Shown here in pieces: positions 36,640-45,039 of a stretch of 64,000 nt of DNA (position 1 is the stretch's first letter; each line of letters opens with the position of its first letter). The notes beneath the pieces are model-generated. The model was not told the DNA's origin. It saw only the letters and a list, made by a program, of their open reading frames with translations, and searched no databases. This stretch comes from Clostridium sp. CM027 (GTDB lineage: Bacteria > Bacillota > Clostridia > Clostridiales > Clostridiaceae): positions 1,736,001 to 1,800,000 of the forward strand of contig NZ_CP077725.1 of assembly GCF_024730565.1 (NCBI RefSeq). The letters run 5' to 3'. Position numbers and translations under genes: made by a program.

Positions 36640-37737
36640 TTATGCTTGAACAGACTTATTTTTTTTATTTTTCGAAAGTATAAAACAAGCTAACGCAACC
36701 GCTGCAACTCCACCGACTAATTTTGCAACTATCATAGGGAATATCATTCCTTTTTCTACTCCAGCAACAAAACCTAAATGATCTCCAAATACAAAAGCTG
36801 CACTAACTGCAAATGCAACGTTTATTATCTTACCCCGTTCATCCATGTCTTTCATCATTCCAAACATTGGTATACTATTTGCAAGACTCGCCACCATACC
36901 TGCCGCTGAAATATCATTCATACCTAGTAATGAACCAAGCTTCATTAGAGGTTTTTTAAATACTTTCGTTATAACATAAACCATTGGGAAGGCTCCTGCG
37001 AGTACTATTGCAATAGAACCTACTATCTCAATACCTTCGGATAGTGGTGCCATTCCAGGTATAACAACTACTCCTGTTAAAGTTTCTATTATTATAGCTG
37101 CAAGACCTATTGTTATAAGCACAACTACACCTTTTCCAAAAACGGTAAAGCCTTTTATCATTTTTTCAGGAATTAACCATAATCCTACAGCAAGAAGTGC
37201 TGCAAATATTATTATTGGCACAAGATTTTTAAGTAACATTATTACTCCAAATCCAGCTACAAGTCCACCTATAAGCGCTCCTATAGGAATTGTTATTATC
37301 CCTGCAAGTACACCTGTTGCCAAAAATTTATGGTCTTCTTTTTTAATTATTCCAAGAGCAACTGGTATAGTAAATACAATAGTTGGTCCCATCATAGATC
37401 CTATAATTACGCCTGAGAAGCTTGCTGCTTGTGCTGTTTGTGCAAGTTCTTTTGCAAGAGGATATCCTCCCATATCACAAGCAAGTAAAGTAGTAGCAAA
37501 CATAGATGGATCTGCTCCTAATGCAGTGTAAATTGGGACTACTACAGGTTTTAATACACTAGCAAGTACTGGTGCTAAACAAACTACACCAACCATAGCT
37601 ATAGTTAATGAACCCATTGCCATAAATCCCTCTTCAAATTGTTCTCCTAAACCAAATTTATTTCCTATGCACTTATCTATTGCACCTAAAACCATGAAAA
37701 CAACCATTATATATATAATAATTTCATTTATTCCCAT
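36640..37737 (-). CDS. eutH: Ethanolamine permease EutH
   Basis: 365 residues and about ten or eleven membrane helices. It matches EutH along its length: INEIIIYIMVVFMVLGAIDKC at the start, DMGGYPLAKELA near residue 95, SGVIIGSMMGPTIVFTIP and, towards the end, NSIPMFGMMKDMDERGKI and FGDHLGFVAG. It mediates entry of ethanolamine into the cell. It lies 19 bp upstream of eutQ. Confidence 0.95.
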   Translation of the reverse strand: MGINEIIIYIMVVFMVLGAIDKCIGNKFGLGEQFEEGFMAMGSLTIAMVGVVCLAPVLASVLKPVVVPIYTALGADPSMFATTLLACDMGGYPLAKELAQTAQAASFSGVIIGSMMGPTIVFTIPVALGIIKKEDHKFLATGVLAGIITIPIGALIGGLVAGFGVIMLLKNLVPIIIFAALLAVGLWLIPEKMIKGFTVFGKGVVVLITIGLAAIIIETLTGVVVIPGMAPLSEGIEIVGSIAIVLAGAFPMVYVITKVFKKPLMKLGSLLGMNDISAAGMVASLANSIPMFGMMKDMDERGKIINVAFAVSAAFVFGDHLGFVAGVEKGMIFPMIVAKLVGGVAAVALACFILSKNKKNKSVQA

Positions 37738-37810
37738 TTTTTCTCCTTCCAGAAAATTATTTTTTGATCATATGTATTTTTTTAGAATTTATCTACATTG
37801 TTAACTATTA

Positions 37811-38353
37811 TTATAAGCTACTGATTAGTTCCTTAGATGGTGATGGAATTACTATACTTGAAACTATTTTTTTCTCATCAATTTCTCTTAAAGCTTCTTT
37901 TACAGCTTCCTGCACAGAACTCACATCACCATATATAATAAAATAAGATTTTCCACCAATTAAAGTGCCGAGACTTAACTTAAAAAGCCTTACCTCCGCT
38001 GCTTTAAGCGCCTTATCTAAGATAAATATTCCAGAAACTACATTAGTGGTCTCCACTACTCCTATAGCTCCATTAGGTACTACTTTTATTTTATTTTTTA
38101 ATGATTGTATAATATCCTTATGTACATTAGGAAGTAGAAAACTTCCTATCAAAAAACCTTTACTTTGATTCGTCCCCTTGTCTAAGGCTTCTTTAACAGA
38201 TCCTACTTCTCCTGATATAAGTATCATAAATTTCCCTGGACAAATAGTTCTACAAAATACTAATTCTACCTCTGCTGCTTTTAGAACTACATCCGCTATT
38301 TCTATTCCTTTTGCAATACTTCTAAATTCCATCATTCCTAAAGTTTTAATCAT
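37811..38353 (-). CDS. Tandem-BMC shell protein, PduT-like
   Basis: 180 residues with two BMC domains (about 3-85 and 95-178), the second opening with AIGVVET. The first contains FCRTICPGKFMILI with a Cys at position 38, the same position and context as the [4Fe-4S]-binding Cys of PduT, where three subunits ligate a cluster at the trimer pore. It therefore probably forms a pseudohexameric facet that can carry a redox cluster through the shell. Located between eutN and eutH. Confidence 0.88.
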   Translation of the reverse strand: MIKTLGMMEFRSIAKGIEIADVVLKAAEVELVFCRTICPGKFMILISGEVGSVKEALDKGTNQSKGFLIGSFLLPNVHKDIIQSLKNKIKVVPNGAIGVVETTNVVSGIFILDKALKAAEVRLFKLSLGTLIGGKSYFIIYGDVSSVQEAVKEALREIDEKKIVSSIVIPSPSKELISSL

Positions 38354-38395
38354 AGATTCACTCCAAATAAATTTATTTATACGAGAAGTGCTTTA

Positions 38396-38674
38396 TTATA
38401 GAAATTCTGCATCTACTTCTAAACTATCTATTATACCTACTATAACAGCATCCACAGGCACATCTTTTATATGCAGTGATGCGCTTGCAGCGCTACCTTT
38501 AGTCACTAATACACTATCCCCTATGCCAGCCCCTACTATATCTGCGGCAACAAAAATTCCGCTCCCCTCGCCGGCTGCAGCTTTAGATGGTTCTATCACT
38601 AAGAATTTTAATCCATTTAATTTTTCATCTTTTCTTGTAGCCCAAACATTGCCTATAACTTTACCAATAACCAT
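38396..38674 (-). CDS. eutN: Pentameric microcompartment vertex protein EutN
   Basis: 92 residues, EutN/PduN/CcmL family. It starts MVIGKVIGNVWATRKDEKL, has KFLVIEP, AADIVGAGIGDSVLVTKGSAAS and the closing VDAVIVGIIDSLEV. It closes the vertices of the polyhedral shell. The ribosome binding site is a strong G-rich run. The 254-residue eut-associated gene lies 45 bp upstream. Confidence 0.95.
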   Translation of the reverse strand: MVIGKVIGNVWATRKDEKLNGLKFLVIEPSKAAAGEGSGIFVAADIVGAGIGDSVLVTKGSAASASLHIKDVPVDAVIVGIIDSLEVDAEFL

Positions 38675-38719
38675 TAACTGCCCCCCCCTTTTTATTTTTT
38701 AAAATGTTTTAGAATAACC

Positions 38720-39484
38720 CTAAACTCTATTTATCTTTAATCGTTTTATTCTTATAAAATCTTGAGCAAGTGGGGTTAATATAGCTTTTTTAATTAAGTT
38801 TACTTCCTTTATTCCGTTCATATATAATTTTCTAAGGTCTGATTCTGTAATCAGTCTTTTATTATTTATTTCTACTATTTGATGAGATTGCACAGTATCC
38901 TCTGAAACCGCTTTTTTAGCTTGTGATTCAGTTTTATTATGCATATCATCGATTACTATATTTGATTCTATTGAGCAGGATTTTTGCACTGATTCATCAT
39001 TGCGATTAGCGCCCATTTGCATGCTTTTTAATAAATCCTTTTGATGGACTAAAGCAATTCCATAAGACATGATTTTGTGTTCATATTGATTATATAGATT
39101 ATATAAAGCTTCATTAGACGTACTTAAATGTTTTCTGTACTGTATTCCCTCTTTTAATACATAAACCTTCTTACCGTTAAAAAGAGCCTCTACTATAAAC
39201 GCTTGTACACCATTATTACATAACCCAAGCGCCATTGATGATAATCCTTTATTACATAAATTTGTAACTATTATATGCTCATAGTCTCTCAAATTTATAT
39301 CTTCTTTATCATAAATATGAACCTCGTATTTATCTTCTACAAGCTCTTTAATCACTATTAACTCTTCTTCAGAGGAACTTATTACCAATACCTTTTCTTT
39401 ATCCATTGCAGTACTATTTCTACTGCTAGGAATCCTCTTCATAACTTCCTTAGTGATCATATCTACTAATTTTTCTATATCCAC
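38720..39484 (-). CDS. Eut-locus-associated protein with N-terminal encapsulation-type helix
   Basis: 254 residues, starting with GTG after AAGGAAGTG. Residues 1-20 (IEKLVDMITKEVMKRI) look like an encapsulation helix. Residues 30-150 form an alpha/beta domain resembling a flavoprotein-like fold. A low-complexity linker follows. The last 45 residues (ITESDLRKLYMNGIKEV...ILTPLAQDFI) resemble the start of the EutT protein encoded in the same operon. Proteins of this kind recur in clostridial ethanolamine loci (an annotated but uncharacterized eut family). The reaction, if any, is unknown. Confidence 0.6.
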   Translation of the reverse strand: MDIEKLVDMITKEVMKRIPSSRNSTAMDKEKVLVISSSEEELIVIKELVEDKYEVHIYDKEDINLRDYEHIIVTNLCNKGLSSMALGLCNNGVQAFIVEALFNGKKVYVLKEGIQYRKHLSTSNEALYNLYNQYEHKIMSYGIALVHQKDLLKSMQMGANRNDESVQKSCSIESNIVIDDMHNKTESQAKKAVSEDTVQSHQIVEINNKRLITESDLRKLYMNGIKEVNLIKKAILTPLAQDFIRIKRLKINRV

Positions 39485-39581
39485 TTAAATCACTTCCTTA
39501 TATAAAAATTATAATGTTTAATACAGCTTAACATATAAGGTATATCATCTTATTTTTAAAATCATCTATAAAACAACAATT

Positions 39582-40208
39582 CTATTTTATAATTTTTGCA
39601 GTAGTGCCTTTATTATATCCACAGGCATTTGCCTCATCATAATCTATGTGCATAAATGTTCTAAATTCTTTCTTTACCCTAATTACAACATCATCAAAGA
39701 TTAGCGGTCTTTCCCCAGAAACTTCAACTTTAACTATATCTTTATCACGAACCTTAAATAACTTTGCATCTTCTAATGTTAAATGTATATGACGTTTTGC
39801 AACTATTAACCCCTCTTTAATTGTTAAAGAAGCTTTTTCTGTAGATATGGTTACACCTGCACTACCCTGTAATTTTCCTGATTCACGAATTGGTGCTTTT
39901 ACTCCTAAAATAACAGCATCACTCTTAGATATTTCAGCCTGTGTGTGTGTTCTTTCTGGTCCAAGTACAACTACATTTTTAATTGTTCCTTTAGGCCCAG
40001 TTAGGCTAACTCTTTCGTTGCAGCTATATTGACCTGGTTGTGATAATTTCTTTACCTCTGTTAATTTATAACCCTTACCAAATAATGTATCAATACTTTC
40101 TCTTGAAAGATGAACATGTTTTCCTGAAGCTTCCACTGTAATTTTAAATTTTTCATTTACTCTTTTTATGACTTCTTCTATAATGTATTCAATGTCTATA
40201 CCGGTCAC
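39582..40208 (-). CDS. pduL: Phosphate propanoyltransferase/acetyltransferase PduL
   Basis: 208 residues. Two beta-barrel halves each carry a His motif of the zinc site: SGKHVHLS near residue 29 and AKRHIHLT near 137, with the GPERTHTQAEIS segment between. It converts acetyl-CoA to acetyl phosphate inside the compartment, replacing EutD, and recycles CoA for EutE. Residues 1-20 (GIDIEYIIEEVIKRVNEKF) are an encapsulation-type helix. GTG start after GAGGGGG. Confidence 0.94.
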   Translation of the reverse strand: MTGIDIEYIIEEVIKRVNEKFKITVEASGKHVHLSRESIDTLFGKGYKLTEVKKLSQPGQYSCNERVSLTGPKGTIKNVVVLGPERTHTQAEISKSDAVILGVKAPIRESGKLQGSAGVTISTEKASLTIKEGLIVAKRHIHLTLEDAKLFKVRDKDIVKVEVSGERPLIFDDVVIRVKKEFRTFMHIDYDEANACGYNKGTTAKIIK

Positions 40209-40221
40209 TGATGTGCCCCCT

Positions 40222-40977
40222 CTATTTATATTTTCCTGACAAAAACTTAAACATCATTATATATAAACAGCTGCTTAATCTATTTAAATATCTTATAATA
40301 TCGTTTCTTGTTATCTCTGCGTCAATGTCTTTAAATGCCTTGAAACCACATATTTCAACTTCTCTTATATTACTTCTTATGGAATTAAGTCCAACAACTA
40401 TTTCACCCATTTTATAATTAGGCATAAAATGATCCATATTAAAATATTTTTTAGGATTATGTGACATTTCCCTCAGGTCATTCTCACCAATTCCTAAAAT
40501 AGAGAATTCCGGAAGATTTTCTTCTAATACTTCCGCCCTTAATATGTTACGTACAAAAGATAGAATCTCCTCTAAGTCTTTTGCTACTCCTTCATTTTGA
40601 AGTTTTGAAGCTATTACTTGAACTTCCAAAATTTTAGATTGAAGACTATCAAGTCTTCCTCTAAACTCTATTTTCCTATGATCTTTAGGTACTAATTTAT
40701 TTCCATATAACTGTGTCATATGCTCTGGTTTTTCCTCTACATAACCACCCTTGAGGCAAATATATTTCGGGAAAATTTTTCCTTCATCTTCCTTTTCAGT
40801 TTTGGAATTACCTTGTTTCTTAGCACTCAATGTATCAACAATTATTAGTTTAATGTTTTTATCTTGTAGATACTGTTTTGCAGAGGGGGTAATAATAACA
40901 CCCTTTACTACTTCGTATTCTTTAATATCTGTATTTTTAAGTTGTTTTCTTAGTTCACTTTCAGTTAACAAACTCAT
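40222..40977 (-). CDS. eutT: EutT-type cobalamin adenosyltransferase
   Basis: About 251 residues (ATG at 40977; GTG at 40986 possible). It contains GGYVEEKPEHMTQLYGNKLVPKDH and FRGRLDSLQSKILEVQVIAS, characteristic of EutT, which makes adenosylcobalamin for EutBC. The H-x11-CC-x2-C iron site described for the Salmonella enzyme is absent: there is no Cys pair after the His of PEHM. It thus belongs to the metal-site-lacking type, or depends on another ion. The first 45 residues hold a TESELRK...ITPSAKQYL module shared with the preceding gene product in the locus. Confidence 0.85.
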   Translation of the reverse strand: MSLLTESELRKQLKNTDIKEYEVVKGVIITPSAKQYLQDKNIKLIIVDTLSAKKQGNSKTEKEDEGKIFPKYICLKGGYVEEKPEHMTQLYGNKLVPKDHRKIEFRGRLDSLQSKILEVQVIASKLQNEGVAKDLEEILSFVRNILRAEVLEENLPEFSILGIGENDLREMSHNPKKYFNMDHFMPNYKMGEIVVGLNSIRSNIREVEICGFKAFKDIDAEITRNDIIRYLNRLSSCLYIMMFKFLSGKYK

Positions 40978-41012
40978 ATAACTCACATCCCCTTGAGAAG
41001 ATTGTATATAAG

Positions 41013-41052
41013 CATACTACCCCACAACCTTTTGAATTGTGGGGATAGTATG
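41013..41052 (-). other. Strong intercistronic hairpin 3' of eutM
   Basis: Fifteen-bp stem (CATACTA CCCCACAA with its complement, one bulged A). No T run follows in the minus direction; the T run is on the other side. It lies directly after the major shell protein gene and may protect the 3' end of eutM mRNA, raising shell protein yield. Confidence 0.55.
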
Positions 41053-41062
41053 TTTTTAAATA

Positions 41063-41359
41063 TTATTCTTCTATTACTTCTTTTACTTTTGGAAGTATTG
41101 CATCTACTTCAGCATGTGGTCTTGGAATTACATGAACAGAAACTAATTCTCCTACTCGTTCTGCAGCAGCAGCTCCAGCATCTGTAGCTGCTTTAACAGC
41201 TCCAACATCTCCTCTAACCATTACAGTTACGAGTCCTGCACCAATTTGCTCTTTTCCTACCAATGTAACATTTGCAGCTTTAACCATAGCATCTGCAGCT
41301 TCTATTGCACCTACGAGTCCTCTTGTTTCAACCATTCCTAATGCGTTTGTACTTGCCAT
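41063..41359 (-). CDS. eutM: Major hexameric shell protein EutM (BMC-A)
   Basis: 98 residues, a single BMC domain: [30 protein letters not shown], the pore region [23 protein letters not shown] and [11 protein letters not shown] at the end. This is the abundant facet tile of ethanolamine compartments. The ribosome binding site is AGGAGG at ideal spacing, and a strong hairpin follows the gene, both consistent with high expression. It lies between eutE and eutT. Confidence 0.96.
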   Translation of the reverse strand: MASTNALGMVETRGLVGAIEAADAMVKAANVTLVGKEQIGAGLVTVMVRGDVGAVKAATDAGAAAAERVGELVSVHVIPRPHAEVDAILPKVKEVIEE

Positions 41360-41406
41360 TTTATATTCCTCCTAAAATTTTTTTTATCTATATTAATTTT
41401 ATATAA

Positions 41407-42867
41407 CTAGCTTTTCAATTTTTCCATGATTTTTTCTACTATTAGATTTATAGAGTCTTCATTTAAATCTTCTTTGCTAATATTAGAATTAACAGTGTTA
41501 CTTCTATCTACTATATCCTCTATTTCACGGGTTCCATAAACCAATCTTCTTATATTCAATAAGTTCATAGGTCCAACATTATCAGAAGTTGCACTTCCGC
41601 CAACTGCTCCACAGCCTAAAGTTAAAGCTGGTACTAAGCTTGTAGTAGCTCCTATTCCACCTAGTGAACCTGGAGTATTAACTAATAATCTTGATACAGG
41701 TTTTTTAAGTGCAAATTCTCTAATTACAGCCTCATTATTTGAGTGTATTATAAGAGTATGCCCTGCTCCCTCATTGTTTAATATATCAATACATTTTTCA
41801 CAAGCCTTTTCCCAAGTTTCTTCACAGAAGAAACCTAAAATTGGAGCTAACTTTTCTCTTGAGTATGGATACTTATGTCCTACATTTGTTTCTTCAGATA
41901 TAAGTACTCTAGCTCCAGTAGGAACATTTAAGTTAGCCATTTTAGCTATAGCTTCAACACTTTTTCCTACTATTTGAGGATTCATTGAACCATTACTTCT
42001 AAGTATAAATCCTGCTAATCTATCAGCTTCTTCTCTATTTAAGAAATAAGCGCCCTGTGCTTTTAATTCAGAAACTACTTTGTCCTTAGAGCAAGCTTCA
42101 ACTACTATAGATTGTTCTGAAGCACAGATAGTTCCATTATCAAAAGTCTTACTATCTAATATTCTCTTTACTGCTAAAGGAATATCTGCAGATTTTTCTA
42201 TGAAAGCTGGTCCATTTCCTGGTCCTACTCCTATAGCTGGATTACCTGAGCTATAGGCTGCTTTAACCATAGGTGTACCACCAGTTGCGAGTATTAATGA
42301 AATATCACTATGTTTCATTAACTGATCTGTACCTTGCATAGTAGGTATAGACATGCATCCAATAGTTCCTTCTGGTGCTCCTGCAGCCACAGCTGCTTCA
42401 GATATTATTCTTACAGTTTCCAATATACATTTTTTACCCATTGGATGTGGTGAGAAAACTATTGAATTTCCTGCTTTTATAGATATCATAGCTTTATATA
42501 TAGCTGTAGATGTAGGGTTAGTTGATGGAATAAGTCCTGCAACAACCCCTACTGGAACTGCCACCTCAACTAATTTTTTATCTTTATCTTCATTTATTAT
42601 TCCTACAGTTTTTAAATCCTTTATATATTCATAAACTCCCTTACTAGCAAAAGTATTTTTCACAATCTTATCTTGCCATTTTCCAAAACCAGTTTCCTCT
42701 TCTGCCATTTTAGCTAATTTTTCAGCATTATTATAAGCTGAATCACTAATGGCTTTAACTATTCTGTCGATTTCGCTTTGGCTCATTTCGCCTAATTTCT
42801 TTTGTGCAATCTTTGCTTTAGCTATTAGGTCCCTAACTTCTTGAATTGACATTAAATCCTTATCCAC
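41407..42867 (-). CDS. eutE: Acylating acetaldehyde dehydrogenase EutE
   Basis: 486 residues. It oxidizes acetaldehyde with CoA and NAD+ to acetyl-CoA inside the shell. The catalytic Cys is in FDNGTICASEQS near residue 249, and the NAD site is in GGTPMVKAAYSSGNPAIGVGPGN. The C-terminal 20 residues after a linker (DSINLIVEKIMEKLKS) form an amphipathic helix, apparently a C-terminal encapsulation peptide rather than the more common N-terminal one. GTG start shares one base with the preceding stop codon, and its Shine-Dalgarno lies inside that gene's last Arg codons. Confidence 0.94.
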   Translation of the reverse strand: MDKDLMSIQEVRDLIAKAKIAQKKLGEMSQSEIDRIVKAISDSAYNNAEKLAKMAEEETGFGKWQDKIVKNTFASKGVYEYIKDLKTVGIINEDKDKKLVEVAVPVGVVAGLIPSTNPTSTAIYKAMISIKAGNSIVFSPHPMGKKCILETVRIISEAAVAAGAPEGTIGCMSIPTMQGTDQLMKHSDISLILATGGTPMVKAAYSSGNPAIGVGPGNGPAFIEKSADIPLAVKRILDSKTFDNGTICASEQSIVVEACSKDKVVSELKAQGAYFLNREEADRLAGFILRSNGSMNPQIVGKSVEAIAKMANLNVPTGARVLISEETNVGHKYPYSREKLAPILGFFCEETWEKACEKCIDILNNEGAGHTLIIHSNNEAVIREFALKKPVSRLLVNTPGSLGGIGATTSLVPALTLGCGAVGGSATSDNVGPMNLLNIRRLVYGTREIEDIVDRSNTVNSNISKEDLNEDSINLIVEKIMEKLKS

Positions 42868-43445
42868 TATTTACTCCTCCTTTGATAGAATAATACGATC
42901 TCTTCTACAAGCCTATCTTTTTTAGCAAACTTTATCTGTTTCTTAGTCATATTATCTAAGTCAAGACTTCTCGCTAATGTTCTGAGTTCATTTACTTTTT
43001 CACTCTCTAACTGCTCTTTTAGGCTTGTACTATTACTTAGAGTGTTATCTCCAAATTCTATCGCTTTAATCTCTTGTGTTTTTTTGTCTTGATTTACATT
43101 CTTGATTTTTTTACTTTCAACAACTAAAACCTCTTCACTACATTCCTTATGGTCACAATCCTTAGTGCTTGTATTTTCCACAATAGTGTTCCATACTGAT
43201 AAGTCTGGTCCAGGAATTACATGAGCTACTACTAAAATATTTAACTTTGTCACAGCAATTTCAGCCGCTTCAACAGCTGCTTTAACTGAAGAAACATCAC
43301 CCTTTATCTTTACTGTAACCAAACCACCATCAACTATTTCACAACCTATAAGATTTACATTAGATGTCTTAAGTGCCACATCTGCAGCTTCTATGGCACC
43401 AAGGTACCCATGTACCTCAATTAACCCTAATGCTCCCTTATACAT
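42867..43445 (-). CDS. BMC shell protein with Rho-N/SAP-like C-terminal domain (EutK-like)
   Basis: 192 residues. Residues 3-88 are a BMC domain (ALGLIEVHGYLGAIEAAD, VAHVIPGPD). A charged, Lys/Glu-rich linker follows (about 95-145). The last 45 residues (VNELRTLARSLDLDNMTKKQIKFAKKDRLVEEIV) resemble a small Rho-N or SAP helical module that binds nucleic acid. EutK of enterics also carries an extra C-terminal domain, of helix-turn-helix type, so this may be its clostridial counterpart with a different module. The partner of the tail is unknown. Located between eutL and eutE. Confidence 0.78.
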   Translation of the reverse strand: MYKGALGLIEVHGYLGAIEAADVALKTSNVNLIGCEIVDGGLVTVKIKGDVSSVKAAVEAAEIAVTKLNILVVAHVIPGPDLSVWNTIVENTSTKDCDHKECSEEVLVVESKKIKNVNQDKKTQEIKAIEFGDNTLSNSTSLKEQLESEKVNELRTLARSLDLDNMTKKQIKFAKKDRLVEEIVLFYQRRSK

Positions 43446-43459
43446 TTAATTGCCTCACT

Positions 43460-44113
43460 TTAAAAATTTGTAGGATTTTCAGCTACAAATTGGACTGCTG
43501 CTGCAAAAGCATCACAAGCTGCTTGACAAGCTGATTGGCTACCTGTAAGCAATGCTCCACCAAAGTTAGTTTCTGATGGTGGTCCGTAAAAAGTTACTAA
43601 TTTAACATCTGCTGCTTTTAAAGCAGCATCTAATGCATATACAGCTTCAAGTGGAGGAGCTATTAAATAAGCTATAGGCTCTCCCTCTTTAATGTTCGCA
43701 GTTTTCGATAAAAAGCTGCCTGTTCTTGATACACAGTGAGCATAATATGGAACTGTATTATCATCATTAGCACTTGTAAAACTTGCTCCATTTTCTATGA
43801 AATCTAGAGCAGAATTAAGTCCACTTCTAACCTCTGCTGGACTTGGTCCAGCCATTATTCCTATAACTTCACCTGCTAGTTTTGTACTTGCATTTGCAGA
43901 ACCTGCATACATTGATTTTGCATATACTATTTCTACCTCTGCTGATTTCGTAGCTTCATCTAAAGCTGTATAAGTAACATCATCTATATCTGCTGTTATA
44001 ATTCCTAAACTCTTATGATGTGGAGCTAAATTAAAGGCTTCTACCAAATCTTGACTAACATTTGATATTATTTTTACACCTAATACCGTTGCACGAATAG
44101 CTTCATTTTTCAT
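43460..44113 (-). CDS. eutL: Tandem-BMC trimeric shell protein EutL
   Basis: 217 residues, two circularly permuted BMC domains as in EutL. It starts with AIRATVLGVKIISNVSQDL, has APHHKSLGIITADIDDVTYTALDEATKSAEV, SMYAGSANASTKLAGEVIG and the second-domain AYLIAPPLEAVYALDAALKAA. EutL trimers have a large gated pore and bind ethanolamine. It lies 30 bp after eutC with AGGAGG upstream. Confidence 0.96.
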   Translation of the reverse strand: MKNEAIRATVLGVKIISNVSQDLVEAFNLAPHHKSLGIITADIDDVTYTALDEATKSAEVEIVYAKSMYAGSANASTKLAGEVIGIMAGPSPAEVRSGLNSALDFIENGASFTSANDDNTVPYYAHCVSRTGSFLSKTANIKEGEPIAYLIAPPLEAVYALDAALKAADVKLVTFYGPPSETNFGGALLTGSQSACQAACDAFAAAVQFVAENPTNF

Positions 44114-44143
44114 GTGTTTTGCCTCCTAATTATAATTTCTTTA

Positions 44144-45022
44144 CTATAATTTTAAATCTACTCCACTTGCTTTCTTTTCTAGCATTAATTTTATTATGTC
44201 AGATATATGAGCACCTGCTTCTACTGGAGGAGTACCACCTTTATGTATATTAGATACAACTGTTCTTCTAGCTTCTGGCATATTTACAGTAGCTTTGTAT
44301 GCTATATAAGCACTCATACTTTCTGCTGTAACAAGGCCTGGTCTTTCCCCTATAAGTACACAAGTAACATCTGCTTCTAAGGTTTCAGATACTACATCCA
44401 TAACGCCAACTCTTCCATTTTTAACGAAGAATGGAGTTCCTACAGAAATTCTGTAACCCTCAAGGCCCTGCACCATAGCTGGAAGTACATCACGAATATT
44501 AGCTTCTATAGCTGCTGAGCTTAATCCATCTGATACATATATTTGTACCTGTGGTCTCATTTTGCAGTTAGTTTTTATAGCTTTTATACCCTCTTCAGTT
44601 ATCTTTTTCCCAAGGTCTGGTCTTGTTATAAATTCATCTTTATTGATGCATTCTGTTTTAACAGAAAATAAATTCATTTCCTTTAAGAATTCCTCTGAAA
44701 CATCTGAGAAAACTGAATCTTGAGCTGCTGCATGATCTGCTCTAACTCTTAAAGCTGTTTCAGTTTTATATCTAGGACCTGCTCTCCAAATTCCTAATCT
44801 CGCTGGAGTAGACTCCTTCATTTTTAAATATCCCTTAGCATCTGCTGGATTTGGAACTAAAAGTTGTTTTTTAATATCAACAGTTGTAATATCATCAATA
44901 AATCCATCTTCAACCTCTGTTTTAATAGAATTTTCAACTTTAGCTGTAACTTTCTTATCTTTACTTGTCATTTCAAGTAGTACCTGTTCAACCAATTTTT
45001 TTAAATCATTTTCTGATACCAT
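44144..45022 (-). CDS. eutC: Ethanolamine ammonia-lyase small subunit EutC
   Basis: 292 residues. With EutB it splits ethanolamine to acetaldehyde and ammonia using adenosylcobalamin. The N-terminal helix [18 protein letters not shown] is an encapsulation peptide. Conserved segments are [47 protein letters not shown] and [10 protein letters not shown]. The ATG at 45022 follows GAGGAGG; an in-frame ATG at 45040 lies before that site and is unlikely. Confidence 0.96.
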   Translation of the reverse strand: MVSENDLKKLVEQVLLEMTSKDKKVTAKVENSIKTEVEDGFIDDITTVDIKKQLLVPNPADAKGYLKMKESTPARLGIWRAGPRYKTETALRVRADHAAAQDSVFSDVSEEFLKEMNLFSVKTECINKDEFITRPDLGKKITEEGIKAIKTNCKMRPQVQIYVSDGLSSAAIEANIRDVLPAMVQGLEGYRISVGTPFFVKNGRVGVMDVVSETLEADVTCVLIGERPGLVTAESMSAYIAYKATVNMPEARRTVVSNIHKGGTPPVEAGAHISDIIKLMLEKKASGVDLKL

Positions 45023-45039
45023 TATTTTTCCTCCTCTCA

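Noticed and set aside
41013-41052. Intrinsic terminator between eutM and eutT
   Set aside because: The T run is on the wrong side for the minus-strand operon, so it would not terminate it; listed as a stabilizing hairpin instead.
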